In this document: piece after piece, positions 17,953 to 27,336 of the stretch
Layout: every line of letters starts with the position of its first letter
Position numbering within the stretch: the stretch's first letter is position 1
Assembly (NCBI GenBank): GCA_012521105.1
Contig: JAAYNA010000051.1
Location: 1-64,000, forward strand
Source of the DNA: Clostridiaceae bacterium
GTDB lineage: Bacteria > Bacillota > Clostridia > DSM-8532
Direction: 5' to 3'
Length of the DNA: 64,000 nt
Notes under the pieces: generated by a model
Seen by the model: the letters and a program-made list of their open reading frames with translations, nothing else
What the model was told of the DNA's origin: nothing
Databases searched by the model: none
Translations under genes and position numbers: made by a program

Positions 17953-18807
17953 ATGTTAGAAAAATATTACTTTAATCAGTCAGATCAAACCGACCTGAAT
18001 GTATACAGGTGTGGTATACAGGAATGTAAATCAGGATATGTCTGGGGCCCCGGAATCAGGGATCATTTTATAGTCCACTACATATTGAGCGGCACAGGGA
18101 TATTTTTAGATGGAAAAACAAAAAAGAAACTATTTCAGGGCGATGGCTTCGTGGTATTCCCAAATTGCTTGGTTACATATGCCGCAGATTCGGAAAATCC
18201 GTGGGCTTATTCCTGGGTTGGCTTCCAGGGCCTTAAGGCAGAGTCTTTCCTTAACAAGGCCGGAATATACCGTGAGTCACCCTTTTTTACCTATAAAACC
18301 GATAATAAGCTTAAGGATTGCCTTGGTAACATGATATCCGAAGCAAGGCTGAACACTTCTTCAGAACTTATGCTTCTTGGGCATTTATACATTTTCCTGT
18401 CCCTGCTGATAAAGAATAACCAGAAAACGTCTTCCTATGAAACTAAGTTTTTGAATCAGGAGAAATATGTAAAAAGAGTGATCGAATTCATATCAAAGAA
18501 CTATTCAGGAAAGATATCCATATCCGAGATAGCTTCCATCATCGGTTTGGACAGAAGCTATCTGTATGTAATTTTTAAAAAGATTATGAAAATATCGCCG
18601 CAGGAATTTCTGATTAATTACAGGATCGAGCGGGCGATAGATTTAATGCAGAATCCTGACCTGACTATAGGTGACATTTCCCGTTCGGTAGGCTATGAAG
18701 ATCCGCTTCAATTCTCAAAGATATTTAAAAAAGTTAAAGGGATATCACCAAACCAGTTCAGACAGAAGCTCAACCTTCACTCCAATCCAAAAAGCATATC
18801 CCCATAA
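17953..18807 (+). CDS. AraC family transcriptional regulator
   Basis: The 284-residue protein has an N-terminal cupin-like sugar-sensing domain (about residues 10-150) and a C-terminal pair of helix-turn-helix motifs (about 175-275). The second motif carries the usual DISRSVGYEDPLQFSKIFK pattern followed by KGISPNQFR. It is divergent from galT-galK-galE and is the obvious candidate activator of that operon. ATGAGGGAGC precedes the ATG. Its last 31 bases overlap the end of the convergent glutamine synthetase gene. Confidence 0.9.
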   Translation: MLEKYYFNQSDQTDLNVYRCGIQECKSGYVWGPGIRDHFIVHYILSGTGIFLDGKTKKKLFQGDGFVVFPNCLVTYAADSENPWAYSWVGFQGLKAESFLNKAGIYRESPFFTYKTDNKLKDCLGNMISEARLNTSSELMLLGHLYIFLSLLIKNNQKTSSYETKFLNQEKYVKRVIEFISKNYSGKISISEIASIIGLDRSYLYVIFKKIMKISPQEFLINYRIERAIDLMQNPDLTIGDISRSVGYEDPLQFSKIFKKVKGISPNQFRQKLNLHSNPKSISP

Positions 18808-20873
18808 GTCGGTATAGGCCAATGTTTTGAAGCAACCATGGTCTCGAGGCTGTCAATATCATCCCGTAAACTGTGCATTACAGGAATAACCTTATCTCTG
18901 TATGCAACTCCCTGAGAGGACACATCATCAATTGCAGAAGCTTCCTTTACCGCTTCCTTAAGCATCGCTACCTTTTCATATGCTGATACGACCAGTCTTG
19001 ATATATCTTTTAATAGTTTCTCCTGATTTTCTAAAATAGTATGAACTCCCGTTTCCCTAACCTGGTTAATGCAGGTTGCTATTTCTGTTATGTATCGGTG
19101 CACCGCAGGAAGAATATCCCGTTCCACCATTTCAATAGCCGTGAGTGCTTCTATTTTAATGGTTTTGTTATAATTCTCCATTAAAATTTCATATCGTGAA
19201 TGGCTTTCCTTTTCGGATAAAACACCCATTCTTGAGAACATTTTTATGTTCTTTTCCTGAAGGAGTGTTTTCTTCGCATCAACAAAGTTATTAATATTGG
19301 ACAGGCCTCTTCTTTCAGCTTCCCTTATCCATTCTTCCGAGTAATTATCTCCGTTAAAAATAATCCGTTTATGATTGCGGATAAACTCCCGTGTAATCTT
19401 CTTTGCCTCTTCTTCCTTATTCTCAGCTGCCTCAAGCCTGTCTGCAACTTCAGAAAGAATGTCTGCAATTGCGGTATTAATAATAAAGTTAGGACCTGAT
19501 ATAGACGTAGATGAACCAACCATCCTGAATTCAAACTTGTTTCCGGTAAAGGCAAAGGGCGATGTTCTGTTTCTGTCGGTAATGTCCTTTGCAAACACAG
19601 GAAGTGCAGATGCACCCATCTCCAGCTTAGTAGAGCAAATTGATTTTGTCGCTTCGCCTTCCTTTTCAATTTGCTCAATAATATCGGTTAATTGGTCCCC
19701 CAAGAAAATGGAAACAATAGCAGGAGGAGCCTCATGGGCACCAAGCCGGTAGTCGTTGCCTGCATTTGCAACCGAGCTTCTTATAACATCAGCATACACA
19801 TCAACAGCCCTAATAATGGCAGCTAAAATTAGCAGGAACAAGGTATTCTTATGAGGTTCGGGGCCAGGATCAAGCAGATTGACACCTTCATCGGTACCAA
19901 TAGACCAGTTATTATGCTTACCAGATCCATTTACACCTGCAAAAGGTTTTTCATGTAATAAACAAGCCAGTCCATGTCTTGCAGCAACTTTCCTCATGGT
20001 CTCCATCATCAGCTGATTCTGATCGGCTGCAACATTCACAATATTATATATCGGGGCGATCTCATGCTGTGCAGGTGCAGCTTCGTTGTGCCGTGTTTTG
20101 CCCGGAATTCCGAGTTTCCATAATTCTACATCTAAATCCTGCATAAAGTTTAAAACCCTTGTTTTAATCGAGGCATAATACTGATCTCCCATTTCCTGCC
20201 CCTTTGGAGGCCTTGCACCGAAAAGGGTACGCCCTGTAAATATAAGATCCTTTCTTTTCATGAACAGTTCTCTGTCAACAAGAAAATATTCCTGTTCCGC
20301 ACCTACATATGATATAACCTTTCTGGCAGTTTTGTTGCCAAGGGCACGTAATACACGAAGACCCTGTCTGTTCAATGCATCCATTGACCTTAACAGGGGT
20401 GTTTTCTTATCCAGTGCTTCACCGCTGTATGAGCAAAAAGCAGTTGGTATATAAAGAGTTTTATCCTTTACAAAGGCAGGCGAAGTAAAGTCCCACGCTG
20501 TATACCCGCGGGCTTCAAAAGTAGCACGGATCCCGCCATTTGGGAATGACGACGCGTCCGATTCACCCTTTATTAATTCCTTTCCTGAAAACTCCATTAT
20601 AATTTTTCCGTCTTTTGATGTTGAAATGAATGAATCGTGCTTTTCAGCGGTCATTCCGGTCATGGGCTGAAACCAGTGGCAGTAATGTGTAGCTCCACGC
20701 TCGATGGCCCATTCTTTCATGGCACTTGCTACAACCTCTGCCAGATTCGGATCCAACGTCAAATTATTGTCAATAATATTCCTCAATGCGTTATATGTAG
20801 CTGTTGGTAGCTTTTCACGCATTATCGAATCATTAAAAACCTGTGAACCAAAAATTTTAGCCAGCTCAGACAT
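18777..20873 (-). CDS. glnN: Glutamine synthetase, type III
   Basis: The 698-residue length and sequence identify the type III (GSIII) enzyme, which makes glutamine from glutamate and ammonia with ATP. Visible features are the GSIII N-terminal domain with HYCHWFQPMTG, the NEAAPAQHEIAPIY segment, the GSGKHNNWS ATP/glutamate region, and the NRTSPFAFTGNKFEFR segment. GSIII enzymes are hexameric rings stacked as dodecamers. GAGGGG lies upstream of the ATG. It ends inside the convergent regulator gene, so transcripts of the two could interfere. No GlnR-type operator was recognised upstream. Confidence 0.96.
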   Translation of the reverse strand: MSELAKIFGSQVFNDSIMREKLPTATYNALRNIIDNNLTLDPNLAEVVASAMKEWAIERGATHYCHWFQPMTGMTAEKHDSFISTSKDGKIIMEFSGKELIKGESDASSFPNGGIRATFEARGYTAWDFTSPAFVKDKTLYIPTAFCSYSGEALDKKTPLLRSMDALNRQGLRVLRALGNKTARKVISYVGAEQEYFLVDRELFMKRKDLIFTGRTLFGARPPKGQEMGDQYYASIKTRVLNFMQDLDVELWKLGIPGKTRHNEAAPAQHEIAPIYNIVNVAADQNQLMMETMRKVAARHGLACLLHEKPFAGVNGSGKHNNWSIGTDEGVNLLDPGPEPHKNTLFLLILAAIIRAVDVYADVIRSSVANAGNDYRLGAHEAPPAIVSIFLGDQLTDIIEQIEKEGEATKSICSTKLEMGASALPVFAKDITDRNRTSPFAFTGNKFEFRMVGSSTSISGPNFIINTAIADILSEVADRLEAAENKEEEAKKITREFIRNHKRIIFNGDNYSEEWIREAERRGLSNINNFVDAKKTLLQEKNIKMFSRMGVLSEKESHSRYEILMENYNKTIKIEALTAIEMVERDILPAVHRYITEIATCINQVRETGVHTILENQEKLLKDISRLVVSAYEKVAMLKEAVKEASAIDDVSSQGVAYRDKVIPVMHSLRDDIDSLETMVASKHWPIPTYGDMLFGLE

Positions 20874-21093
20874 TTTAACAGCCCCTCTACCCGGATAAAA
20901 ACCCTATATCAAAATCAAAGCGTTTAAATCTGTAATTTAGAAATACATTTTACCTGATGTTGTTCCAAATTTCAATGTAGTAAGCTTCTCCATGAAGTTT
21001 CTCTTAGAAAATCATAGCATTTTTATAAAGCATTGTATACTATATATCGTACAATTATGTACAGAAATGTATGACTGGGTTAAAAATTTATTA

Positions 21094-21936
21094 TTAATCA
21101 ACTTTCTTAAATTCTATGGTCCAGTGCCTGCCCGTACCAATACTGTATGCTTTTGCAAAATTCCCCTGGTTAATGGCCAGGGCCATTCTGTAAAGGGAGT
21201 TCACATATATTACCGGTTCACTTACATACACATCTCCAAAGGATTTTCCATAAGTAACCCTGTTATTATATACAAGTGTTGGTCCGTTTTTAATAATAAC
21301 TTCAATTCTGTCACCATACTTGAACCCAATCTTTGCAAAATCTTCTCGTTTAATATTGGTCCACAGGCTTCCGAACCTTACATCCAGAATGTCGATGCAG
21401 CCTTTTATACTATTCTCTGTTATTGTAACCTCGCTTAGCTCCAGTTCTATAATATCATCAACACAGAGTTTCTCTCCAGTCTCTTCAAACCGAATCTTTC
21501 CCGAGGCCAGTTTCGCACCTGTGAACGCATACACATCCCTTCCATGAAATGTGTAGGAATACTGCGAATCTGCCCGTCTATGCCGGGACTCTTCTATTTC
21601 ACGAACCTCTGTTATTCCAACGTAGTTTTTTATATGTGTTAATGTACCGTTGTCAGGAGTTACAATGAAATGCCCCTTTTTTGTCAGCGCAACTAAACTC
21701 TTTCTGTCTGTTCCGACACCGGGATCCACAACCGAAACAAAAACAGTACCTTCAGGCCAGTAAGTAGCAGCCTGAAATAGCCTGTATGAAGCTTCCCAGG
21801 TATTATAAGGTGTTATATCATGCGTCAGATCGTAAATTTTAAGGTCTATGTCAACTTCAAGAGCAACACCGTACATTGCAGCAACAGCACCATCCAATAA
21901 ACCAAAATCACTCTGAAATACCAGTATTTTTTTCAT
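21094..21936 (-). CDS. SAM hydroxide adenosyltransferase (DUF62), copy 2
   Basis: The 280 residues match the DUF62 family, which splits S-adenosylmethionine with water into adenosine and methionine. Family markers visible are QSDFG near residue 8, VDPGVGTDRK near 78, TPDNGTLTH near 100 and FHGRDVYAF near 140. It is the last gene of the ECF operon, 74 bases after a homologous copy. The two copies differ clearly in sequence, so they may form a mixed complex or have different substrates. Related fluorinases and chlorinases use halide; water is the family default, and substrate here is unproven. Confidence 0.87.
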   Translation of the reverse strand: MKKILVFQSDFGLLDGAVAAMYGVALEVDIDLKIYDLTHDITPYNTWEASYRLFQAATYWPEGTVFVSVVDPGVGTDRKSLVALTKKGHFIVTPDNGTLTHIKNYVGITEVREIEESRHRRADSQYSYTFHGRDVYAFTGAKLASGKIRFEETGEKLCVDDIIELELSEVTITENSIKGCIDILDVRFGSLWTNIKREDFAKIGFKYGDRIEVIIKNGPTLVYNNRVTYGKSFGDVYVSEPVIYVNSLYRMALAINQGNFAKAYSIGTGRHWTIEFKKVD

Positions 21937-22010
21937 AAAACCACTTCCCAGATTAACATAAGATTTTTATTTTAATAGCAGGATAAGTTAAATTAGCAGG
22001 CCCGGAAACT

Positions 22011-22853
22011 TTACTTTGTAAACTCAACCTCCCATTCAGGACCATGGTACAGGTTATAAATTTCTAAGAAACTGCCCTGATTTACAGCCATTGCAATATT
22101 CATAAGTTCATTATTATAAACAATTGCATCCCCTTTTTTCGCAAATCCAAATGATCTTTCAAATAGGACTCTGTCAGAGAATTTTTCTTCCCCGTTGTGT
22201 TTAACAGTTACATGGATATGGTCGCCATAATTAAAACCGGCTTTTATAAATTCATTGGTGGGTATATTTGTCCAAAGGTTTCCAAAGTTAGGATCGTTAA
22301 TTTCAAAGATGCCTTTTGCATAATTGGGCTTAATTTCGGGTGATAAGATAGGGTGCTCAACAACTTCATCCACACTGTATGAAGGACCAACCTCCTCGAA
22401 GGATATGATGCCACTGGCAAGTCTTGCCGCACAGTATGCAAAAAGGTCCCGTCCGTGAAAAATGCTGACATTCTCTGTTCCCTTTCCCTTAAGCCGGTTA
22501 ATTGTTTCATCAATTTCTCTTATTTCAGAAATTCCAATCTTTTTCTTAATGTGGGTTAACGAACCATTATCGGGGGACACAATATAGTATCCATCACAGG
22601 TTTTTGCAACTGCCGCCTTACGATTTGTTCCCACCCCCGGATCGACTACAGATACAAAAATAGTACCTTCGGGCCAGAATTTCATGGTCTGGTATAGTCT
22701 GTATGAAGCACTCCACGTGTCATATTTAGGTATTTCGTGGGTACCATCTATAATTTCCAGTTCACGGTTCACACTTTTTACAACACCGTACATTGCGCAA
22801 ACCGCTCCTTCTTTATAAGTAAAGTCTGTTTGAAATACAAGGATTGGTTTCAT
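22011..22853 (-). CDS. SAM hydroxide adenosyltransferase (DUF62), copy 1
   Basis: This 280-residue paralogue of the next gene keeps QTDFTYKEG, VDPGVGTNRK, SPDNGSLTH and FHGRDLFAY. The ATG at 22853 was chosen because AAAGGAG lies upstream and the protein then begins MKPILVFQTDF, in register with its neighbour. A longer frame to 22907 would run into ecfT. It follows ecfT by 46 bases and is probably in the same transcript, so the adenosine or methionine chemistry may relate to what the transporter carries. Confidence 0.87.
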   Translation of the reverse strand: MKPILVFQTDFTYKEGAVCAMYGVVKSVNRELEIIDGTHEIPKYDTWSASYRLYQTMKFWPEGTIFVSVVDPGVGTNRKAAVAKTCDGYYIVSPDNGSLTHIKKKIGISEIREIDETINRLKGKGTENVSIFHGRDLFAYCAARLASGIISFEEVGPSYSVDEVVEHPILSPEIKPNYAKGIFEINDPNFGNLWTNIPTNEFIKAGFNYGDHIHVTVKHNGEEKFSDRVLFERSFGFAKKGDAIVYNNELMNIAMAVNQGSFLEIYNLYHGPEWEVEFTK

Positions 22854-22899
22854 AGTAACAGTCTCCTTTGTCATAAAGAAATAGATTAATTTATATATA

Positions 22900-23733
22900 C
22901 TAAACAAAAGGATTAAAAAATCTGCTCTTGTTTATAAACACAGAGATTAAAACAGATACGGCAAACACAAATAATGACACCGAAATCGCAATATAGTCAC
23001 CACGTGACATACTCTTTTTACTATACCATGTCCTGCTTTTTAATTTCCCAAAACCCCTTAAATCCATTGCATTACTGATGTATTCTATCCGTTCAAGGGT
23101 TGAAAAAATTAAAGGGACAATAATCAGCAACGCATTTTTAAAACGGTTCATAAATTTAGCTTTCTTAGACATTTCAAGGCCTCTTGCCTGCTGGGCCTGG
23201 CTGATATTCTGATAATCCCTTTGTATGTCAGGGAAATAACGCAGCGTCAATGAAACCGCATAGGCCACTTTATAGGGAACACCTACCCCGTTCAATGATG
23301 CAGCAAACTCGCTTGGATCGGTAGTTAATAAAAATATAATCCCGAAGGGAATAACCGAACCGTATTTAAAAACCTTCGTAGTCTGATATAACAGTTGTTC
23401 CAACGTCAGGTTATATCGGCCAAAAACTTTCAGTATATCATGCCTGGTACCATAAATTTCAACACCATATTCGGGAGAGAATAAAAATGTTAAAATAAAA
23501 TTAGTAACAAGAAAAATAGCTACGTAAATTATCATTATCTTAATTTGTGAAAACTTTATTTTAGATACTCTTAAAATAATAAATGAAAATACCATTACAG
23601 CAAGTATAAAACGAATATCATAAGAGTACATCACTGCAAAAGTGAGCAGTAAAAAGCAAATAAGCTTTGTAAGGCCGGACAGCCTGTGGATTGGTGTGTC
23701 TATAACATTATAGGTAAAAAGCTTAAGTTTCAT
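22900..23733 (-). CDS. ecfT: ECF transporter transmembrane protein EcfT
   Basis: The 277-residue membrane protein has five to six hydrophobic segments and the cytoplasmic coupling helices typical of EcfT, including the A-Q-x-A-R-G-L-E region near residue 185 that touches the ATPases. It joins the ATPase pair to the substrate-binding S protein. Its start overlaps the fused ATPase gene by 11 bases, indicating translational coupling. It belongs to the operon ecfS, ecfAA', ecfT, DUF62, DUF62. Confidence 0.92.
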   Translation of the reverse strand: MKLKLFTYNVIDTPIHRLSGLTKLICFLLLTFAVMYSYDIRFILAVMVFSFIILRVSKIKFSQIKIMIIYVAIFLVTNFILTFLFSPEYGVEIYGTRHDILKVFGRYNLTLEQLLYQTTKVFKYGSVIPFGIIFLLTTDPSEFAASLNGVGVPYKVAYAVSLTLRYFPDIQRDYQNISQAQQARGLEMSKKAKFMNRFKNALLIIVPLIFSTLERIEYISNAMDLRGFGKLKSRTWYSKKSMSRGDYIAISVSLFVFAVSVLISVFINKSRFFNPFV

Positions 23734-25441
23734 TGTTTTCTCTTAGCTCCCTTTCGTAATCAATAAAGCTTTGTACAAAAGAAGTCCTATCATCAATATT
23801 TGCTTTTTCTGCAAGAAAGTAAAGTGATGTTTCTTTTAAATTTGCCTCTTCTATTAATTCCGGATCGGTTAATACAACCGACGCACTTGTATCTGCCAGA
23901 ACTTTCCCGTCAGCCAGAACAATAGCCCTGGGTGTGTATTCCAACATAAGATGCATGTCATGGGTTATCATAATAATAGTAACACCCATTTTATTAATGT
24001 TCTCAAGAAACTTCATAATTTCGGTATAGTGATAATAATCCTGCCCTGCAGTAGGCTCGTCCAGGATGATTATCTTAGGTTCCAGCACTAAAATTGAAGC
24101 AATTGTAACTCTTTTTTTCTGACCATAGCTTAAAGCCGATATTGGCCAGTCGATAAATGGTGACAGTCCGCAAATTTCCAGCACCTTTTCTACGCGGGGT
24201 TTTATTTCTTCTTCGGGTACATTTCGAAGCCTCAGCCCCAAAGCAACCTCATCGTATATCATTGCTTTTGAAATCATCTGGTTCGGATTCTGCATCACAA
24301 ACCCGATTATTTCTGCTCTTTCCTTGATGCTTCTATCCTCTATATCCTCAGAATAATAATAAATGCTTCCCGAATCCTGTTTCTCAAAACCACATAATAC
24401 TTTAGCGAGAGTTGATTTGCCCGCCCCATTCTTACCTACAATGGAAATCATTTCACCTTCCTTAACATTAAAACTCACATTATTCAATATCATTCGTTTT
24501 CCATCATAGGAAAAGTTCAGATTCTCCACTGTCAGAATTGCAGGCTTTGTTTCTTCCTTTTCAGGTCTTTCAATAGATCTGTACCAGGATTGTAAAGGTT
24601 CTGTTACAGTATCCATTTTCAACGTATCAAGATGGCTTGGAAACATATCCCTGTGAACATTGACACCTGCATATTTTAATGCAGTAATGTATAGAGGTTC
24701 GCGGATACCAATTTCAAATAATAAAGATGACGATACCAGCTCGTCAGGAGACATATCTGCAATAATGCGCCCGTCATTCATCACAATAATTCGGTCCACG
24801 CTACGGTGCAGGACATCCTCAAGGCGGTGTTCAATAATTATAATTGTTTTGTTTGTTTTTTTGTGAATGTCTTCGATAATCTCTATCGCTGTTTTCCCTG
24901 TAGCAGGATCAAGGTTTGCCAGGGGTTCGTCAAATAAAAGCACATCCACCTCGTCAACCATAACACCCGCCAGTGAGGTTCTTTGTTTCTGCCCGCCCGA
25001 AAGCTCATAGGGCGATGAATTCAGAAGGTTGTCCATGCCTACCATTACAGACACTTTTTGAACTATTTCATGAATCTTTTCAGTAGGAACATTGTCGTTT
25101 TCCAGTGCAAAGGCAATATCTTCACCAACAGTCAAGCCAACAAACTGACCATCCGAGTCCTGAAGAACAGTTCCAACAATTTTGGAAAGTTTAAATATAT
25201 TCTGTTCTTCTGCAATCAGATCTTTTATTTTTAAGGTGCCTTTAATCTCGCCTTTATAAGCAAAAGGAATAAGTCCATTAATGCAGTGGCCTAGTGTACT
25301 TTTTCCACTACCACTAGGCCCAACAATTAATATTTTTTCTCCTGGATAAATCTTTAAATTAATGTCGTGTAAAGTTGGCTCGGCTTGAGTAAAGTATTGA
25401 AAAGAATAGTCTATAAATTCGATAACAGGTTTTTTTTTCAT
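23723..25441 (-). CDS. ECF transporter ATPase, two fused ABC domains
   Basis: One 572-residue chain contains both ATPase halves. The first has Walker A GPSGSGKST near residue 40, signature LSGGQKQR, and Walker B LLFDEP. The second has Walker A GKNGAGKST near 340, signature LSYGQKKR, and Walker B IILDEPTAGQD. In most Firmicutes EcfA and EcfA' are separate genes; fused forms occur with YkoE/UPF0397-type S components. A GGAG site lies seven bases before the ATG. It powers uptake of an unknown small molecule. Confidence 0.93.
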   Translation of the reverse strand: MKKKPVIEFIDYSFQYFTQAEPTLHDINLKIYPGEKILIVGPSGSGKSTLGHCINGLIPFAYKGEIKGTLKIKDLIAEEQNIFKLSKIVGTVLQDSDGQFVGLTVGEDIAFALENDNVPTEKIHEIVQKVSVMVGMDNLLNSSPYELSGGQKQRTSLAGVMVDEVDVLLFDEPLANLDPATGKTAIEIIEDIHKKTNKTIIIIEHRLEDVLHRSVDRIIVMNDGRIIADMSPDELVSSSLLFEIGIREPLYITALKYAGVNVHRDMFPSHLDTLKMDTVTEPLQSWYRSIERPEKEETKPAILTVENLNFSYDGKRMILNNVSFNVKEGEMISIVGKNGAGKSTLAKVLCGFEKQDSGSIYYYSEDIEDRSIKERAEIIGFVMQNPNQMISKAMIYDEVALGLRLRNVPEEEIKPRVEKVLEICGLSPFIDWPISALSYGQKKRVTIASILVLEPKIIILDEPTAGQDYYHYTEIMKFLENINKMGVTIIMITHDMHLMLEYTPRAIVLADGKVLADTSASVVLTDPELIEEANLKETSLYFLAEKANIDDRTSFVQSFIDYERELRENNET

Positions 25442-25477
25442 TTCTTAGCTCCAACTTCGCAAGGAGTATGTTTTAAT

Positions 25478-26035
25478 TTATTTTTTTGTTAAGCTGCCCT
25501 TCTTTGTACGGGTTGCGGAATATGCCAATAATAACAGTGTTCCCAGAACACCCGCACTAATTGAATTCATTACTGCTGCAATAGCGCCCTGTGTAAAAAC
25601 CAGATTTACAGGTTCACGGTATATAACAATATCCAGTATGGGAGCTACAACAAGCCATGCAATAACGTTACCAATAATTTGAATAATGTTAAATGTTAAA
25701 ATATCTTTTCCTTTAAATTCCCCTTCTTCAACCTTTGTGTTTTTGTACGCAAAACCAAAGATAAAGCTGGCAACACCACTTGCTATAACCCAACTCCACC
25801 ACGGCGAACCATATTGAACAGCGTCGCTGATGGCATGTCCTATAAAGGCAATTAAGCCACCGGCAATTGGCCCAAATAGAGTTGCAAAGAAAGAGCTTAC
25901 ACCATAGGCTGTTTGGAAACTCGTTTCCGGAACAGGAGATGGTATTTTAACATACATAAATAATAGTGTAAAAATTGCTGCACCCAACCCGGTCGCGACA
26001 ATTGTTTTTGTGCTGACTTCAAAATACTTTTTCAT
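25478..26035 (-). CDS. ECF transporter S component (UPF0397-like)
   Basis: The 185-residue integral membrane protein has about five to six hydrophobic segments. The GHAISDAVQYGSPWWSWVIA stretch near residue 70 is characteristic of UPF0397, an S-component family related to the riboflavin and thiamine-precursor group. It determines substrate specificity, which is not known for this family with certainty. It is the first gene of the operon and is preceded by a consensus promoter and a leader of about 120 bases. Grouping with SAM-cleaving enzymes hints at a purine nucleoside or sulfur compound; that is inference. Confidence 0.86.
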   Translation of the reverse strand: MKKYFEVSTKTIVATGLGAAIFTLLFMYVKIPSPVPETSFQTAYGVSSFFATLFGPIAGGLIAFIGHAISDAVQYGSPWWSWVIASGVASFIFGFAYKNTKVEEGEFKGKDILTFNIIQIIGNVIAWLVVAPILDIVIYREPVNLVFTQGAIAAVMNSISAGVLGTLLLLAYSATRTKKGSLTKK

Positions 26036-26161
26036 GATTTTACTCTCCTTTTATGTATTTCGAATATATTGTCAGGGCATATTTGCCCATAATAAACGAG
26101 CTTCCAAAATCATACATGAAATTATCAATATGAAATTTTTTCATCACATATTTATATAAGT

Positions 26162-26189
26162 ATTATATCACAAAGCAAAAGGCTGTCAA
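26162..26189 (-). promoter_or_regulatory. Promoter of the ECF/DUF62 operon
   Basis: Minus-strand TTGACA (26184-26189) and TATAAT (26162-26167) with a 16-base spacer. The leader of about 120 bases contains a GGGCAAATATGCCC hairpin and an AATATG/CATATT stem, but I cannot match it to a known riboswitch. Confidence 0.75.
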
Positions 26190-26257
26190 TCATTGCTATA
26201 TCAGTATCAATGGTAATTTGTCCTGATATCTTTGTTAATATTCATTAAATTTGAATT

Positions 26258-27211
26258 TTAACTTACAAATTCCCCGTCTCTTAAACTTATATATACAAGC
26301 CAGTAACCGGTCATATCCCCGAATTCGGAATTCTGAACAGGTACCCAGCGGCATATATTTTCAAAAGGTTTCCCGTCGGTTTCGTCCTTTGCGGGAATAC
26401 CCAGAACAAAATATTTCAAATTATTAATATCCGAACGATAGAATCCGCACAAAAGGTGTCTGTATTTGAATAAACCCACCAGGATTTTAGGGTTCGCAAA
26501 CAAAGGTATTGTTAAGTTACACAAAAAAAGGATATTGCTCAGTTTTGCTATATCATTTACTCTGTACCAGGAATAATCGTGACGGGGATTTGAAAATGGT
26601 TCCATTGGTTCGAAAGATTCTTTTAGTTTTTTTTCAAGTTTTATATCATCTACTTTATCAGACAGATTTTCAGAAACTTCTTCAGCATCTTTGTGTTCAG
26701 GCTGTGCTATTGGTATATCCTCTGCTTTTTTCTTTTCTTTCTTAGCCTTTTTTTCTTTTTTCTCTTCCCTGGCTTCCATTTTCTTCTCTTTGTGCAAAAG
26801 ACGCTGGCGTATAGATTCATCCCAACCTGTTGTTTTTTTGCAATAGCCTACCAACGGTATCAAAACCTTGTCTTTGTGTTCCGATGCAATAAGAATATAT
26901 TTAATTTTTTCGGGCTTAATATCCAGGGATTTTATTGTAGCGTAATCCATAAATTTTCTAAAACTGCCAATCCTTGAGATAATCTGAAGTGTGCCAATTC
27001 GGAAAACTCCAATTTCTTTATCTTTGTCGTATATTAAAATAACCGTGTAAGGCTGAACTCCCTCCTTAAGGTATCTAATCTGCAGAGACAGAGCAATTCC
27101 GTCCCTATATCCTTCAAGGCGGGCAAAACCGTCTGGTGACCTCTGTATACCGAATCCCGAATCCAGCTGCTCAAAAATAATGTATTTTCTGAAATAGCCT
27201 GGCCGATCCAT
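26258..27211 (-). CDS. Hypothetical protein with charged linker
   Basis: I do not recognise this 317-residue protein. It has a globular N-terminal part (1-130) that looks like a mixed alpha/beta domain, a highly charged Lys/Glu-rich linker (about 140-195), and a C-terminal part with a W-Y-R-V start and a hydrophobic core that may be a second domain. No signal peptide or catalytic motif is visible. The ATG at 27211 has AGGGGGT upstream; the ATG at 27229 overlaps that. It lies downstream of ksgA in the same direction. Confidence 0.6.
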   Translation of the reverse strand: MDRPGYFRKYIIFEQLDSGFGIQRSPDGFARLEGYRDGIALSLQIRYLKEGVQPYTVILIYDKDKEIGVFRIGTLQIISRIGSFRKFMDYATIKSLDIKPEKIKYILIASEHKDKVLIPLVGYCKKTTGWDESIRQRLLHKEKKMEAREEKKEKKAKKEKKKAEDIPIAQPEHKDAEEVSENLSDKVDDIKLEKKLKESFEPMEPFSNPRHDYSWYRVNDIAKLSNILFLCNLTIPLFANPKILVGLFKYRHLLCGFYRSDINNLKYFVLGIPAKDETDGKPFENICRWVPVQNSEFGDMTGYWLVYISLRDGEFVS

Positions 27212-27336
27212 TAAAATACCCCCTGTCATATTTCTTCATAAATATATATGCAGAGGAAATTAAAATAAAACGCAAAACCTTTATTTTATGGATTAGCCTT
27301 TCATACCTATGAATTAAAAATAATTATATTTGATAT

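Noticed and set aside
26036-26161. SAM or purine riboswitch before the ECF operon
   Set aside because: The leader lacks the conserved motifs of SAM-I and purine riboswitches as far as can be judged by eye.
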